This document shows positions 24,601 through 32,145 of a stretch of DNA of 34,977 nt, piece by piece (the stretch's first letter is position 1; every line of letters begins with the position of its first letter). Where the stretch lies: positions 1 to 34,977 of the forward strand of contig CALFOT010000112.1 in the NCBI GenBank assembly GCA_937919925.1, read 5' to 3'. The notes beneath the pieces were generated by a model, which made no database searches, was not told where the DNA came from, and worked only from the letters and a program-made list of their open reading frames with translations. The position numbers were made by a program, and so were the translations under genes. This DNA is from an uncultured bacterium. Lineage in GTDB: Bacteria > Planctomycetota > UBA1135.

Positions 24601-24820
24601 GCCATAAGGCGCGCTCGAGTGGCGCGGCGACGAGTTTTTCAATTTCCTCAGCACTGGCACCCGGTACTTCGACAAATACGTCGGCTACCGGCACGACAAT
24701 CTGTGGTTCTTCTTCACGCGGCGTAAAAAATACCGCAGCCATGCCGAGTAGCAGTGCGGTAACACCGAGAAGCACCGCCAGGTGCCCCTCTAAGAATACC
24801 GCAACGATGCGTTTGATCAT
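21602..24820 (-). CDS. RND-family efflux permease
   Basis: This 1,072-residue inner-membrane protein matches the length and layout of AcrB/MexB-type transporters: an N-terminal membrane helix, large periplasmic loops after TM1 and TM7, and two six-helix bundles. The proton-relay pair is present in TM4 (VVDDPITNVDN; Asp412-Asp413, compare AcrB 407/408). In TM10, GGIVVRNAIVLIEF has Arg976 where AcrB has Lys940, a substitution seen in some RND subfamilies. It would export drugs, toxic compounds or metabolites with the adaptor and outer-membrane protein encoded upstream; the CzcA-type metal motif is not evident. The ATG at 24820 overlaps the adaptor stop (ATGA) and is preferred to the TTG at 24829. 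It converges on queA with a 4-base overlap. Confidence 0.92.
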   Translation of the reverse strand: MIKRIVAVFLEGHLAVLLGVTALLLGMAAVFFTPREEEPQIVVPVADVFVEVPGASAEEIEKLVAAPLERALWQIDGVEYVYSISQRDRAVVTVRFFVGEDREDSLIKVHSSVSSQINLVPAIVGGWVVQPVEIDDVPIVTMALHSDTYDDFELRRIGEEVRAHLDRVADVSKTRVVGGRTAEVRVTPDPEALAAYNITLLQLYRSIGLADASVSAGNFVRGGQETAVVAGPYLADVEDVSALVVGVYQQTPIYLRDVATVSFGPAEASSYTRIGFGPADTEHLAGSSFPSVTLAVSKKKGTNAVAVAAAVRARMEELKRTIIPDGVLVRVTRDNGQTADAKVDELLSSLLFAMISVVGLLMFFLGWREGLIVALAVPVSFSLALFTNMLLGYTINRVTMFALILTLGLVVDDPITNVDNIQRHILKKLSNGKKATLDGVGEVLPPVIMSTLTVIVSFLPMFFITGMMGPYMEPMAGTVPLTVIFSTVAALSVVPWAAYKLLRKKGLDGGNQPVQEDPAAGKKVKEPSFHRLYRRAMSGFLKSRRQRWALLVGILLLLGGSGMLAVTGRVPMKILPFDNKDELLLVIDMPEGTSLENTDAAMRDLETELASIPEIVNFTTFTGTHGPIYFNGLVRHYFFRSASNVGDIRINLAAKEQRTMQSHDIGLRIRDRLSAIAHAHGAVLSLVESPPGPPVLASVVAEVYGERGAEYEELIHAAGVVSKRMHTEPGVVDLDDSVDTPREHWEFVLDREKAALHGIDNDSVTATLRLALGDDAAAFLHSNYERQPLPIRVQLQRTDRTGIASLQGLKVMGSTGKAVELAEIGKFVSTRTSPSIYHKNLERVVFVRSEMAGRSPVEAIFALQADLNDSPELGNTWIEWAGEGEWKVTIRVFRDLGLAFGAALLGIFVLLVIQTSSWVMPLLIMSAIPLTAIGILPGFWLLNILVDRPVGGYATPVFFTATAMIGMIALGGIVVRNAIVLIEFIQNAVAEGVKLETAILDSGLVRMRPILLTAATTAIGAIPITFDPIFSGLAWALIFGLLASTAFTLVVIPTTYYAMFRKQAATLARPAS

Positions 24821-25872
24821 TGCGCCCAACCGATGGTTTGACCATCCGCTAAACCGGAGAGGATTTCAAGGAACCCACCTTCGATTTCCTTTCCCGAACG
24901 CACAAAACGCCGCTGCCAGCCGCCGTCCGTTTTTAACATGACGGTTTCAAGTTGACCTTCGCGCTGGAGTGCTGCCACTGGAACTACCGTGACTTGCAGC
25001 TCACCAGTTTGCAGCATCAATTTGCCATACATGCCGGCGCGCAACAACGGCGTGGCGGCAAGGCTAGCTTTGATGGTGAAACTGCGCGTAGTGGGATCGC
25101 CAGCTGGTTGCACTTCGTACACCATTGCGGGTACACGTATGGAAAGAGTAGGGAAGTCCACGAGTACGCGACTACCGAGTGGCAGCGCGGCAATTTTGCT
25201 CTCACGGATTGCGGCCACAAAATCTACCGGGCCACCACCGTGAATTTGTAGGATTGGCTGGCCCGGCAGGGCTAAATCCCCGGCGTCGGCCAAACGGGAG
25301 GCAATCACCCCACTCATCGGGCTTTTGACCACGGCGTAGCTGAGGAAAGTTTGCGCCTCAAGCAGAGCTTGGTTGGCCCTGGCGACGGCCGCTTGCGCTA
25401 ACGAAGCCGCGGCGGTGGTTGCTTCTAATTGCTCTGGAGTTGCGGCTTCGCGGGCGAATAAACGCTCGCTACGATCTTTCGCTGCATTCGCTTGGGTGAC
25501 TGCGGCGAGAGCAGCATCGACATTCGCCTGTGCTTGCGCGACCTGCGCTTGAAGCGTGCGGTCATCCATGCGGAACAACACCGTTTCAGCATCTACTTGC
25601 TGGCCGACGTCCACCAACATTTCCAATATGCGCCCGCTCATTTGTGCAGCAATCGAAACCGTTTTGGCAGGAGCCACGGTGCCCACAGCTTCATACCAAA
25701 TTGGTTGGGAAAGCGTGGTTACAACAGCAGTTTGCTCGGCATGGAAAGCGTTTTGCGTTGCTGTGTTTGCATTTGGATCAATGGAATCGCTATCGCTGCA
25801 AGCCAGCGGTATCAAAGTGGCTGCGGCCATCCAGTAGCCAGCGAGGGGAAGCTTGTGCTTTGGGTACTTCAT
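24817..25872 (-). CDS. RND efflux periplasmic adaptor (membrane fusion protein), probable lipoprotein
   Basis: This 351-residue protein links the RND pump to the outer-membrane channel. It has a basic, hydrophobic N-terminus ending in IPLAC (Cys25), so lipid anchoring is likely though the lipobox is slightly irregular. The barrel-sandwich (lipoyl-like) halves include VSIAAQMSGRILEMLVDVGQ before the hairpin and SPMSGVIASRLADAGDLALPG after it. The alpha-helical hairpin between them is Ala/Gln-rich (LQAQVAQAQANVDAALAAV). Beta-barrel and membrane-proximal domains follow. Both ends overlap neighbours by ATGA, giving the strict gene order TolC-type, adaptor, permease. The substrate is not evident. 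Confidence 0.9.
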   Translation of the reverse strand: MKYPKHKLPLAGYWMAAATLIPLACSDSDSIDPNANTATQNAFHAEQTAVVTTLSQPIWYEAVGTVAPAKTVSIAAQMSGRILEMLVDVGQQVDAETVLFRMDDRTLQAQVAQAQANVDAALAAVTQANAAKDRSERLFAREAATPEQLEATTAAASLAQAAVARANQALLEAQTFLSYAVVKSPMSGVIASRLADAGDLALPGQPILQIHGGGPVDFVAAIRESKIAALPLGSRVLVDFPTLSIRVPAMVYEVQPAGDPTTRSFTIKASLAATPLLRAGMYGKLMLQTGELQVTVVPVAALQREGQLETVMLKTDGGWQRRFVRSGKEIEGGFLEILSGLADGQTIGWAQ

Positions 25873-27326
25873 TGCTTAAACCGGGCATACATTCCCATGG
25901 CGCGCGCCAAATCGGCGGCAGCACGTTTTTGGTCGAAGGTGGCTTGGTTCCAGCGCTGACGGGCGAAGGTGGCCATCTGCTCGGCCTCGAGATAACGCGT
26001 GACCGTTGCCACACCTTCTTCATACTGCGCGCGTACCAAACCAAGAGACTCGAGCGCAAAATCCACCGTTCCTGTGGCCACATCAAGCCGCGCACTGGCT
26101 TCGCCGTTAGCGAGAAACGCAAACTCTACATCTTGGCGTACTTCACTCAACAGTGCTCGCTGACGCGCGAACACTTCGGCGAGTTGTGCTTTGCTGCGGG
26201 CAGTATTGGCACTGCGCGCACCGCCATCAAAAATATTCCAGCTGGCAGCTACCCCCACGCTCCAGTTTGCTTCACTACCGGAAAAATCTATATTTGGGTT
26301 ATCCGCCCAAGCGCGACCAAAGAGGTCTATGCTGGGTTTGGAGGCTGATTCCACCCGTTTGATTTGCATCTCGCTTTGCTGAATGCTCACGCGTAGTTGC
26401 TCCAACTCGGGGCGTTGCGCAAAAGCCGCAACTAAAGCACCATTGAGATTTTCAGGTACTTGTACGGATGGCAAATCCGCCTCTTCAAACGCAAGTGGCG
26501 GCATTTGCGCTTCTGCGACAGCCAGCAAACTCGCTAACCCGCAACGTGCTCTCTGCACCTCGTTGCTGCTGCGAATCACCATCTCTTGGGCTTCTGCAAA
26601 ACGCACCCGTAAAGACAAAACATCGGAGCGCAATACTCGGCCTTCTTCGAACAGGATTTGTGTTTCGGCAAGTTGTGCGGCCACGGTTTGCTCGGACCAT
26701 TGTGCAATTTTTTGTTGCTCGGCAGCTACCAAACTGGCAAACCATAAATCAATAGTCATGGCAGTCAAACGATTGTGTAACGAAGATAAACCCAGCTCTT
26801 CGACGCGCTGTTGCAACACCGCAAGCTCTCCAGCCAGCTGATGACCGCCACCGGAGTACAGGTTGTAAGCCACACCCAGGCCAGCTTCCCAATTACTAAA
26901 TGCGCCAGGATTATTGAAATCGGTGCCGGGTACAAAACCGCGTGCATCGATAGTTTTAAACAAATAGGCCGAAGGTGCATCGGCGCGCAAAAATCCTAAA
27001 TCCATCTGGATTTGCGGACGAAATGCCGCACGACTTTCCTCTACCGCAAAGCTGGCTTGTGCAATCCGCGCGGCAGCGATGGCCACCCCTGGATTTTGCT
27101 GCAACACCAGATGAATGGTTTGTTGCAAAGATAAAGTTTCATCCGCAAAAAACAGGGCGTCGGCAGCGGCTGTTGCGGGGCCAGTGGAATCCGCATCGAC
27201 GTGCTGCTGAAAAGGCACCCCAACAAGATTTTCCGCAACCGGCTGCGGCGTGCTGCAAGCGGCCAGTAGCAGCGCGGCAAGGACCGGTAATCGTGCAGGG
27301 TAGGGGAATAGCATCACGTGGTCCAT
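25869..27326 (-). CDS. TolC-family outer-membrane efflux lipoprotein
   Basis: This protein of about 485 residues is an outer-membrane factor. It has a clean lipobox, LLAAC, at Cys24 (counting from the ATG at 27326), as in OprM-type proteins. Two repeated TolC halves follow: long Ala/Gln/Glu-rich helices such as QQTIHLVLQQNPGVAIAAAR and a second copy around FAQRPELEQLRVSI, each with strands that form the barrel, for example GVAASWNIFDGGARS. It should supply the exit duct for the RND pump encoded downstream. The start is uncertain: ATG 27326 or ATG 27314 both keep the signal, whereas a TTG at 27356 falls inside an inverted repeat and is unlikely. Its stop overlaps the adaptor start as ATGA. Confidence 0.88.
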   Translation of the reverse strand: MDHVMLFPYPARLPVLAALLLAACSTPQPVAENLVGVPFQQHVDADSTGPATAAADALFFADETLSLQQTIHLVLQQNPGVAIAAARIAQASFAVEESRAAFRPQIQMDLGFLRADAPSAYLFKTIDARGFVPGTDFNNPGAFSNWEAGLGVAYNLYSGGGHQLAGELAVLQQRVEELGLSSLHNRLTAMTIDLWFASLVAAEQQKIAQWSEQTVAAQLAETQILFEEGRVLRSDVLSLRVRFAEAQEMVIRSSNEVQRARCGLASLLAVAEAQMPPLAFEEADLPSVQVPENLNGALVAAFAQRPELEQLRVSIQQSEMQIKRVESASKPSIDLFGRAWADNPNIDFSGSEANWSVGVAASWNIFDGGARSANTARSKAQLAEVFARQRALLSEVRQDVEFAFLANGEASARLDVATGTVDFALESLGLVRAQYEEGVATVTRYLEAEQMATFARQRWNQATFDQKRAAADLARAMGMYARFKQ

Positions 27327-27351
27327 CTTCTTACCACTTAGGGACAGAAGT

Positions 27352-27380
27352 TCCAAGTTGGTTCCCTGAACCTACTTGGA
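27352..27380. repeat. Strong inverted repeat upstream of the efflux operon
   Basis: Two 13-base arms (27352-27364 and 27368-27380) flank a 3-base centre, CCT. On the plus strand the left arm is TCCAAGTTGGTTC and the right arm is GAACCTACTTGGA; they pair at 12 of 13 positions with one T-T mismatch. It lies in the 89-base gap between the small coiled-coil gene and the TolC-type gene, 25 bases before the latter's ATG. It could be an operator for a dimeric regulator or an RNA hairpin. No run of T follows on the minus strand, so an intrinsic terminator in that direction is not well supported. Confidence 0.75.
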
Positions 27381-27415
27381 TTTACGCTGCGGATGGATTC
27401 ACGCGCGCCGCTGGT

Positions 27416-27730
27416 TTAGCCCCCCGCTGGCGGCGTTTCTTTGCCGGCATCATCTTTTGCTTTTTGCCCCTTGATTTGCATTTGCAAGGCAACGCTTGCT
27501 GCTCGCTCTAGGCTTTTGAGGTTGCGGTCTACCGACGCCATGTGTTCTTCGATGGCTTGCAAGTGCGCAATCATATCGATGCGTTGCTGCGCGGGATTGG
27601 GTCCCAACTGTTTCGCGGGATCTTGATGGGGTGCACGGGACAAGCCACCGCTATAGCCGGCCGCAGCCGCCGCTGCAGTGAGCAGGAGTGTGCAGGTAAT
27701 GATGCCCCGATTGGTGTGCTTTTTCGTCAT
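27416..27730 (-). CDS. Small exported coiled-coil protein, unknown function
   Basis: This 104-residue protein is not a family I recognise. Residues 1-25 form a signal-like segment (basic start, then ITCTLLLTAAAAAAGY). The middle (about 52-90) is a predicted coiled coil with IDMIAHLQAIEEHMASVDRNL, and the tail is charged and Gly/Pro-rich. The frame is open further upstream, but the ATG at 27730 begins the signal and has GGAAG just before it. It lies upstream of the efflux operon on the same strand, separated by 89 bases that hold the inverted repeat. It could be a small periplasmic accessory, but no evidence ties it to the pump beyond position. Confidence 0.6.
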   Translation of the reverse strand: MTKKHTNRGIITCTLLLTAAAAAAGYSGGLSRAPHQDPAKQLGPNPAQQRIDMIAHLQAIEEHMASVDRNLKSLERAASVALQMQIKGQKAKDDAGKETPPAGG

Positions 27731-27736
27731 GCTTCC

Positions 27737-27742
27737 AGGATA
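27737..27742 (-). promoter_or_regulatory. Possible -10 box before the small coiled-coil gene
   Basis: On the minus strand TATCCT lies 6 bases before the ATG at 27730 and does not overlap any gene, so it is one of the two cleaner examples of a -10-like box abutting a start. The 6-base spacer GGAAGC also contains a ribosome-site-like GGAAG, so the two signals overlap. Confidence 0.3.
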
Positions 27743-27772
27743 ACGCAAGAGGCCCCCTGGAGTAAGCATCTG

Positions 27773-27781
27773 TGCTATTCT
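27773..27781 (+). promoter_or_regulatory. Possible extended -10 promoter for the multi-domain protein gene
   Basis: TGCTATTCT combines an extended -10 TG with TATTCT, four of six matches to TATAAT. It sits 26 bases before the GTG at 27808 in the 77-base divergent region 27731-27807. No strong -35 is seen. Confidence 0.33.
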
Positions 27782-27807
27782 GGCCCGCATTTCTAAAAGT
27801 GCTTATC

Positions 27808-30312
27808 GTGCGTAAATACAACCTACCATTACTCGCTCTACTGCTGCTCATGTTGACAGCGGCCCTTTATTTCATTTTTTTGTCTCCGGCAGAGCAGCAG
27901 CGCGAAGAAGGAGCGCCGCCCGCGGAAATCCTTGCTGATGGTTCAGGTTCAATGGCAACCAAGCGCGAAAGCTTGGATGCTGCAGCCTCGATTTCTCGGG
28001 AAACACATGCCGCCGCAGCGGAGTTGCCGTCAGCAATCCTAGTCACGCACATTCAGGTTGTAGATCCCAATGGTGTGGGCGTGGCGGGTGCACGCGTGCT
28101 GCCGTGGGTAGGTGAAGAGGTGCTGGAGGAAACGCAGACGGACGAAAATGGTGAAGCGACTTTTTCTGGCCTTGCGGGTGCTGGCGGATACGCCGTGATG
28201 GCCCCGCATTATCTTGCGGTGCATGGTGTGCATCATTTTGACGGCAGCCGCATTGTGGTTCACCTTAAGGATGGTCAAGTTCTTGCTGGTAGGGTTACTT
28301 TTTTGCGACCGCCAGTTTTCCAGGAGCTTTTTGTTATGCGCGTATTCAGCATGTATGCACTCAGTGGCGTGGATATTCCTCAAGCGGTGAAGGATGAATT
28401 TTGGACTCATAAAGCCGGGGTGGGCACATCCATGATTCCCATAGATCGGGAAGGGAATTTCCGGTTGCTCGGATTGCCTGCGGATTGGATCGGTCGTATG
28501 CGTATGCCGAATGGCTACGTTGTTTATTCCGTAGAGGCGCCAGCAACGATAAGAGACAAGAATTTCGTTGAGCTCCCGCAAGTGAGTCAAAGCTTGCTGT
28601 TTCGGTGTTTTGAGCTTCCGGCTTTCACCGGCCGAGTCGTGACTCCTGATGGAAGTTCCGGTGTTCCTGGTGTTAGGGTGGTAGTAAATGCCTATTTGAC
28701 CGCTGAAAAAAACAACACAACCTCACTAATGGGGGAGAGCCAAGCCGATGGCACGTTTTACTTGCCAATCTTTGCCGGCAACACCACCATCAGTAAGCAA
28801 TGGTGTGAACATCCTGATTCCATCACTCTTTATGCCGTAGATATTAGCCTTTCTGGATCCAAGGATTGGGCAGATAACGCAACGCCAATCGATTTAGTCG
28901 ACAAGAATGATCCGTGGCAGCTTGGCGATTTGCCGATGAAAGAGCGCTCAGACTTTCTTTTTCGAGCCATCGATGAACAGGGCAAGCCGATTGCCGGCGC
29001 ATTCGCACGAACCTTCACCCTCAGCGAAGCAACCGATGCAGAAGGTAATGGTCAAGTTGCATTATCGGAGGACACTCTGGAAGTTTGGGTTGGGGCGAAG
29101 GGTTTTCTATCTGTGCGCAAGGATGCCACCTATAAGATCGGCAAAGTTGTTGATTTTGTTTTGCCCAAGGCAGCTCGGTTGTTTGTCTCATGGTCCATCC
29201 CAGAAGGCATGGATATGTCAACAGCCACTTTCCGCATCTATACTGCCGAAGGCTCCATTTTTGCAATCCACAATCGCGCATTTGATAGCTTCCGTCGTGC
29301 CGAAGGACTACACCTGATTGGTGGTCGGGGCCCCAATAGCTCCGGGCAAATGTCACGCTATTGGCAATTAAAACATGATCAACGTGATTTTGAGATCTGG
29401 GGGCTAGCGCCTGGGGTGGCGATGGAAATTCGCATTGCAGATTTACTCGGTACAGCTCTTGCCTCCTCGATGGTGACGTTGGCGGCAGGTGAGGAGCGAA
29501 GTTTGGAGCTTGTGATCGACGAAGCGCCAAAAGACTTTTTTGGCCGAGTGCTCGATGTCAACGGAACCCCATTGCCGGGAGTTCAAATTTCCATAGATAA
29601 CCAAGATGGATATGGTTGGGGACAAAGTACTTCCAAAGATGGGGATTTTCGTTTTCAAGGGGTGGTTCGCCAAATCATTGATTTGGATTTTACCAAGGAC
29701 GGTTATGTAAAATATTCCATGCCTAATTTTCAAATTCCTGCAAGTGGTGATGCAGGCGTGTTGACTTTAGACCCAGCACGTGAAGTCGGTATTTTCTTCC
29801 AGGATAAATCAGGGCGTTATTACGAAAATGGCTATGTTCGAACTCCTGGAGAGTATGTCAGGAATGCATCTGTGGAAAACGGCGGCATACAAATTGCTTC
29901 CTTGCCACAAGCAGAGTTTTCCTTTGAGTGGCAACTTGGTGGCGCAAAAGGCACTGCGTTGGTGCCCGCTGATGTGGAGGAATATGTCGTTGCAGTACCC
30001 GAAATGGCGTCGGTCGCGGTGCATGCTACGCGGGCGGATGCAGCAGAGAGAGATTATGTGAATGTAACTTTTGTGCCGGTTGGGGCAGCCCGAGAAGGAA
30101 TCGAAACATACGACTATGAGCGCAGCATCAGCTTTGAAGCAGGAGAGAATACAGTGGATGCAGAGTTTCCTGTTCTGATGCCCGGTGTATACCGCGTGGG
30201 GTTTTCGTTAACCCAAACGAAAGATGGAAAGCGTGTTACGCGATCCTTGGGCCAGCAAGGTCCTGTTGAGGTTCTGGCGGGACAAGTGTTGACGCTAAAT
30301 TTGAATTTCTAA
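27808..30312 (+). CDS. Membrane-anchored protein with about four carboxypeptidase-regulatory-like domains
   Basis: This 834-residue protein has an N-terminal membrane anchor (MRKYNLPLLALLLLMLTAAL) and a large exported part. Transthyretin-like carboxypeptidase-regulatory modules are recognisable near residues 80-160 (VVDPNGVGVAGARVLP, then TDENGEATFSGL), 273-340 (GRVVTPDGSSGVPGVRV), 384-450 (AIDEQGKPIAGAFART) and 577-650 (GRVLDVNGTPLPGVQISI, then SKDGDFRFQGV). No enzyme motif is visible; such proteins are usually structural or surface components. The start is uncertain: GTG at 27808 precedes the basic anchor, while GTG 27799 and GTG 27772 are in frame upstream. The DNA is AT-richer than its neighbours, especially in the 3' half: a hand count of 29641-29760 gives about 42% GC. 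Confidence 0.72.
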   Translation: MRKYNLPLLALLLLMLTAALYFIFLSPAEQQREEGAPPAEILADGSGSMATKRESLDAAASISRETHAAAAELPSAILVTHIQVVDPNGVGVAGARVLPWVGEEVLEETQTDENGEATFSGLAGAGGYAVMAPHYLAVHGVHHFDGSRIVVHLKDGQVLAGRVTFLRPPVFQELFVMRVFSMYALSGVDIPQAVKDEFWTHKAGVGTSMIPIDREGNFRLLGLPADWIGRMRMPNGYVVYSVEAPATIRDKNFVELPQVSQSLLFRCFELPAFTGRVVTPDGSSGVPGVRVVVNAYLTAEKNNTTSLMGESQADGTFYLPIFAGNTTISKQWCEHPDSITLYAVDISLSGSKDWADNATPIDLVDKNDPWQLGDLPMKERSDFLFRAIDEQGKPIAGAFARTFTLSEATDAEGNGQVALSEDTLEVWVGAKGFLSVRKDATYKIGKVVDFVLPKAARLFVSWSIPEGMDMSTATFRIYTAEGSIFAIHNRAFDSFRRAEGLHLIGGRGPNSSGQMSRYWQLKHDQRDFEIWGLAPGVAMEIRIADLLGTALASSMVTLAAGEERSLELVIDEAPKDFFGRVLDVNGTPLPGVQISIDNQDGYGWGQSTSKDGDFRFQGVVRQIIDLDFTKDGYVKYSMPNFQIPASGDAGVLTLDPAREVGIFFQDKSGRYYENGYVRTPGEYVRNASVENGGIQIASLPQAEFSFEWQLGGAKGTALVPADVEEYVVAVPEMASVAVHATRADAAERDYVNVTFVPVGAAREGIETYDYERSISFEAGENTVDAEFPVLMPGVYRVGFSLTQTKDGKRVTRSLGQQGPVEVLAGQVLTLNLNF

Positions 30313-30347
30313 AGGCCTGTTGCTTCGGGCTGATGCGCTCGTACTGC

Positions 30348-31154
30348 TTAAGCCAGCTTCTTCGCCAACACCTTGCGCGCCCAACGGCCACACAGCAAGT
30401 TGAAGGCAATCAAACCGCCGAAGAAATACCAGGCATTCAAATCAACACCGGCCGCGGTGGTGAGCGTGGTGGTCATGGTCCAATCGGCGTTGGTGTAAAC
30501 CATGCGCAAAGGTTCAATCGCCATGGTTACGGGATTGAAAATCACCGCCGTGCGTAGCCACTCAGGGAGTTTTTCCAGCGGCGCAAAAGCACTCGATAAG
30601 AAAATCATCGGTAGCGTGACAATCATGATGACTGCCAGCATTTCGAAGTGTTTTTTGAATTGGAATGCTAAGCCGAGGCTTACGGAAGTGAAGCCAAAGA
30701 TTACTAGGATCAGCGCTAGCAAGCCAACCATAGCACCACTGAAGCCGCCAGCGAAACTTACGCCGAGCACTGAAGTTGCTGCCACAATCACCAAACATTG
30801 CAGCAAAGTCATCACCGCAATGTGGATTGCGCTGGATAGCACAATGCTAAAACGATCGACCAACGGCGCAGCACGAATACGATCCAGGAAACCCATTTCG
30901 CGGTCGAACAAAATCGGCACCCCAGCGTTGAGGGCGGCGTTGAAGGCCGTGAACAACAGCGCACCAGGCGTTACGAAATCAAGGTAGTTGGAACCCACCG
31001 CCTCTTCCATCGAATCCTGCAGCACCAACACAAACAGAGTCATCCAGATGATGGGCTGCATCAAGCCGCTGATGACCACCACCGGGCGGCGCTTACTATG
31101 CAGGAACCAACGCCAAGTTTGAATACGGGTCTCTTGCCAAAATGGGGAACTCAT
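30348..31154 (-). CDS. ABC-2 type transporter permease
   Basis: This 268-residue inner-membrane protein has six hydrophobic segments. It shows the ABC-2/DrrB pattern, with an N-terminal amphipathic stretch (FWQETRIQTWRWFL), then LMQPIIWMTLFVLVL, the LLFTAFNAALNAGVPILFDREMGFLDRI region, and a late PMIFLSSAFAPLEKLPEWL loop. It should form a homodimeric channel driven by the ATPase encoded just upstream; the ATG at 31154 overlaps that gene's stop (ATGA). The frame continues to 31271, but the extension is shadow sequence. The cargo is unknown. In several bacteria an ABC pair of this kind lies near ctaB and cytochrome oxidase genes, which fits the location. It converges on the multi-domain protein gene across 35 bases. 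Confidence 0.88.
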   Translation of the reverse strand: MSSPFWQETRIQTWRWFLHSKRRPVVVISGLMQPIIWMTLFVLVLQDSMEEAVGSNYLDFVTPGALLFTAFNAALNAGVPILFDREMGFLDRIRAAPLVDRFSIVLSSAIHIAVMTLLQCLVIVAATSVLGVSFAGGFSGAMVGLLALILVIFGFTSVSLGLAFQFKKHFEMLAVIMIVTLPMIFLSSAFAPLEKLPEWLRTAVIFNPVTMAIEPLRMVYTNADWTMTTTLTTAAGVDLNAWYFFGGLIAFNLLCGRWARKVLAKKLA

Positions 31155-32128
31155 GCGGAAACCTCTACTTTCAAACGGGTGGCGGCAAGATAGGCATCTT
31201 GCAGGGTAGGGCGACGGACGGAAACCGATGTGAGTTCCATACCAGCTTTGGTTGCGGCAGCGCGTAGCCATTCACTCCATGGCGTGCCCTGTGCATCTTC
31301 GTTGCCAGCAGCAATCGCTTTGGCGTATTCCGCCGATTGCGGTGCCGGTGGCATTTCCGTGCCGGGCACCTCGCGGAACAAGTTGCGCAATGCTTCGCGA
31401 TGGTCTTCAGATTGGTGCTCACCAAGAGCGGCACTCAAAACCCAAGTGCCGAGCTGATTACGCAACTCATCTGGTGTGCCCGCGCCGACTACCGAACCAT
31501 GGCTCATCATTACTGCGCGAGTGGAGAGCACATCGGCTTCTTCAAAATCGTGAGTGGCCAGCAACAAAGAAGTGCCCTCATTTTTCAACTCCGACAACAG
31601 TCCCCACAGCTCGCGACGCGATTCATAATCCAAACCGGAGCTAGGCTCATCAAGAATCAATAGCTTTGGTTTGTGCATCAAAGAAGATGCCAAATCCAGA
31701 CGGCGCTTCATGCCTCCGGAGTAGCCTTCAATGAAGCGGTCGGCGGCATCCATGAGATTGAAACGATTGAGCAAAAACTCGCTCCGTTCTTTTACTTCCG
31801 CTTTAGACAAGTGAACGAGACCACCTTGAAAGCGCATGAACTCGCGCCCGGTAAGCACTTTATCGAGTGCTGAATCCTGGCCGGCGTAACCGATAAAACC
31901 GCGTGCGCTGCGGGGATCAGCTTTCACTTCCGTGCCGCAAATATGAATGGTGCCGCTATCGAGCTGCTCCAAAGTGGTCATGCTGCGAATTAAAGTACTC
32001 TTGCCGGCGCCGTTGGGGCCAAGCAGACTGAGTACTTCGCCAGCCTGGACAGCGAAAGATACACCGCGCAGCGCACGAATCTCCCCGAATGCCTTGGTGG
32101 CTTGATCAATTTTAAGGATGGTAGTCAT
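31151..32128 (-). CDS. ABC transporter ATP-binding protein (DrrA-like)
   Basis: This 325-residue cytoplasmic ATPase powers the adjacent ABC-2 permease. Walker A is GPNGAGKST (37-45), the signature is YSGGM (136-140), Walker B is LLILDEP (156-162) with SSGLD after it, and the H-loop His is in ATHDFEEAD (His193). Length and the SMTTLEQLDSGT segment fit exporter-type ATPases of the DrrA group. A C-terminal tail of about 90 residues (from about 235) is longer than the minimal domain and ends with RRPTLQDAYLAAT, a typical closing motif. It starts 17 bases after the E1 gene on the same strand and overlaps the permease start. Substrate is unknown. Confidence 0.93.
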   Translation of the reverse strand: MTTILKIDQATKAFGEIRALRGVSFAVQAGEVLSLLGPNGAGKSTLIRSMTTLEQLDSGTIHICGTEVKADPRSARGFIGYAGQDSALDKVLTGREFMRFQGGLVHLSKAEVKERSEFLLNRFNLMDAADRFIEGYSGGMKRRLDLASSLMHKPKLLILDEPSSGLDYESRRELWGLLSELKNEGTSLLLATHDFEEADVLSTRAVMMSHGSVVGAGTPDELRNQLGTWVLSAALGEHQSEDHREALRNLFREVPGTEMPPAPQSAEYAKAIAAGNEDAQGTPWSEWLRAAATKAGMELTSVSVRRPTLQDAYLAATRLKVEVSA

Positions 32129-32145
32129 CGGACTGGACGGGAATT

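Noticed and set aside
25530-26348. 272-residue open frame on the plus strand
   Set aside because: It runs antisense to the adaptor and TolC-type genes, both clearly real, and its translation is His/Arg/Pro-rich with no family pattern.
27734-27761. 6-base inverted arms TCCAGG and CCTGGA in the divergent region
   Set aside because: Short arms 16 bases apart in GC-rich DNA are expected by chance; not comparable with the dyad at 27352.
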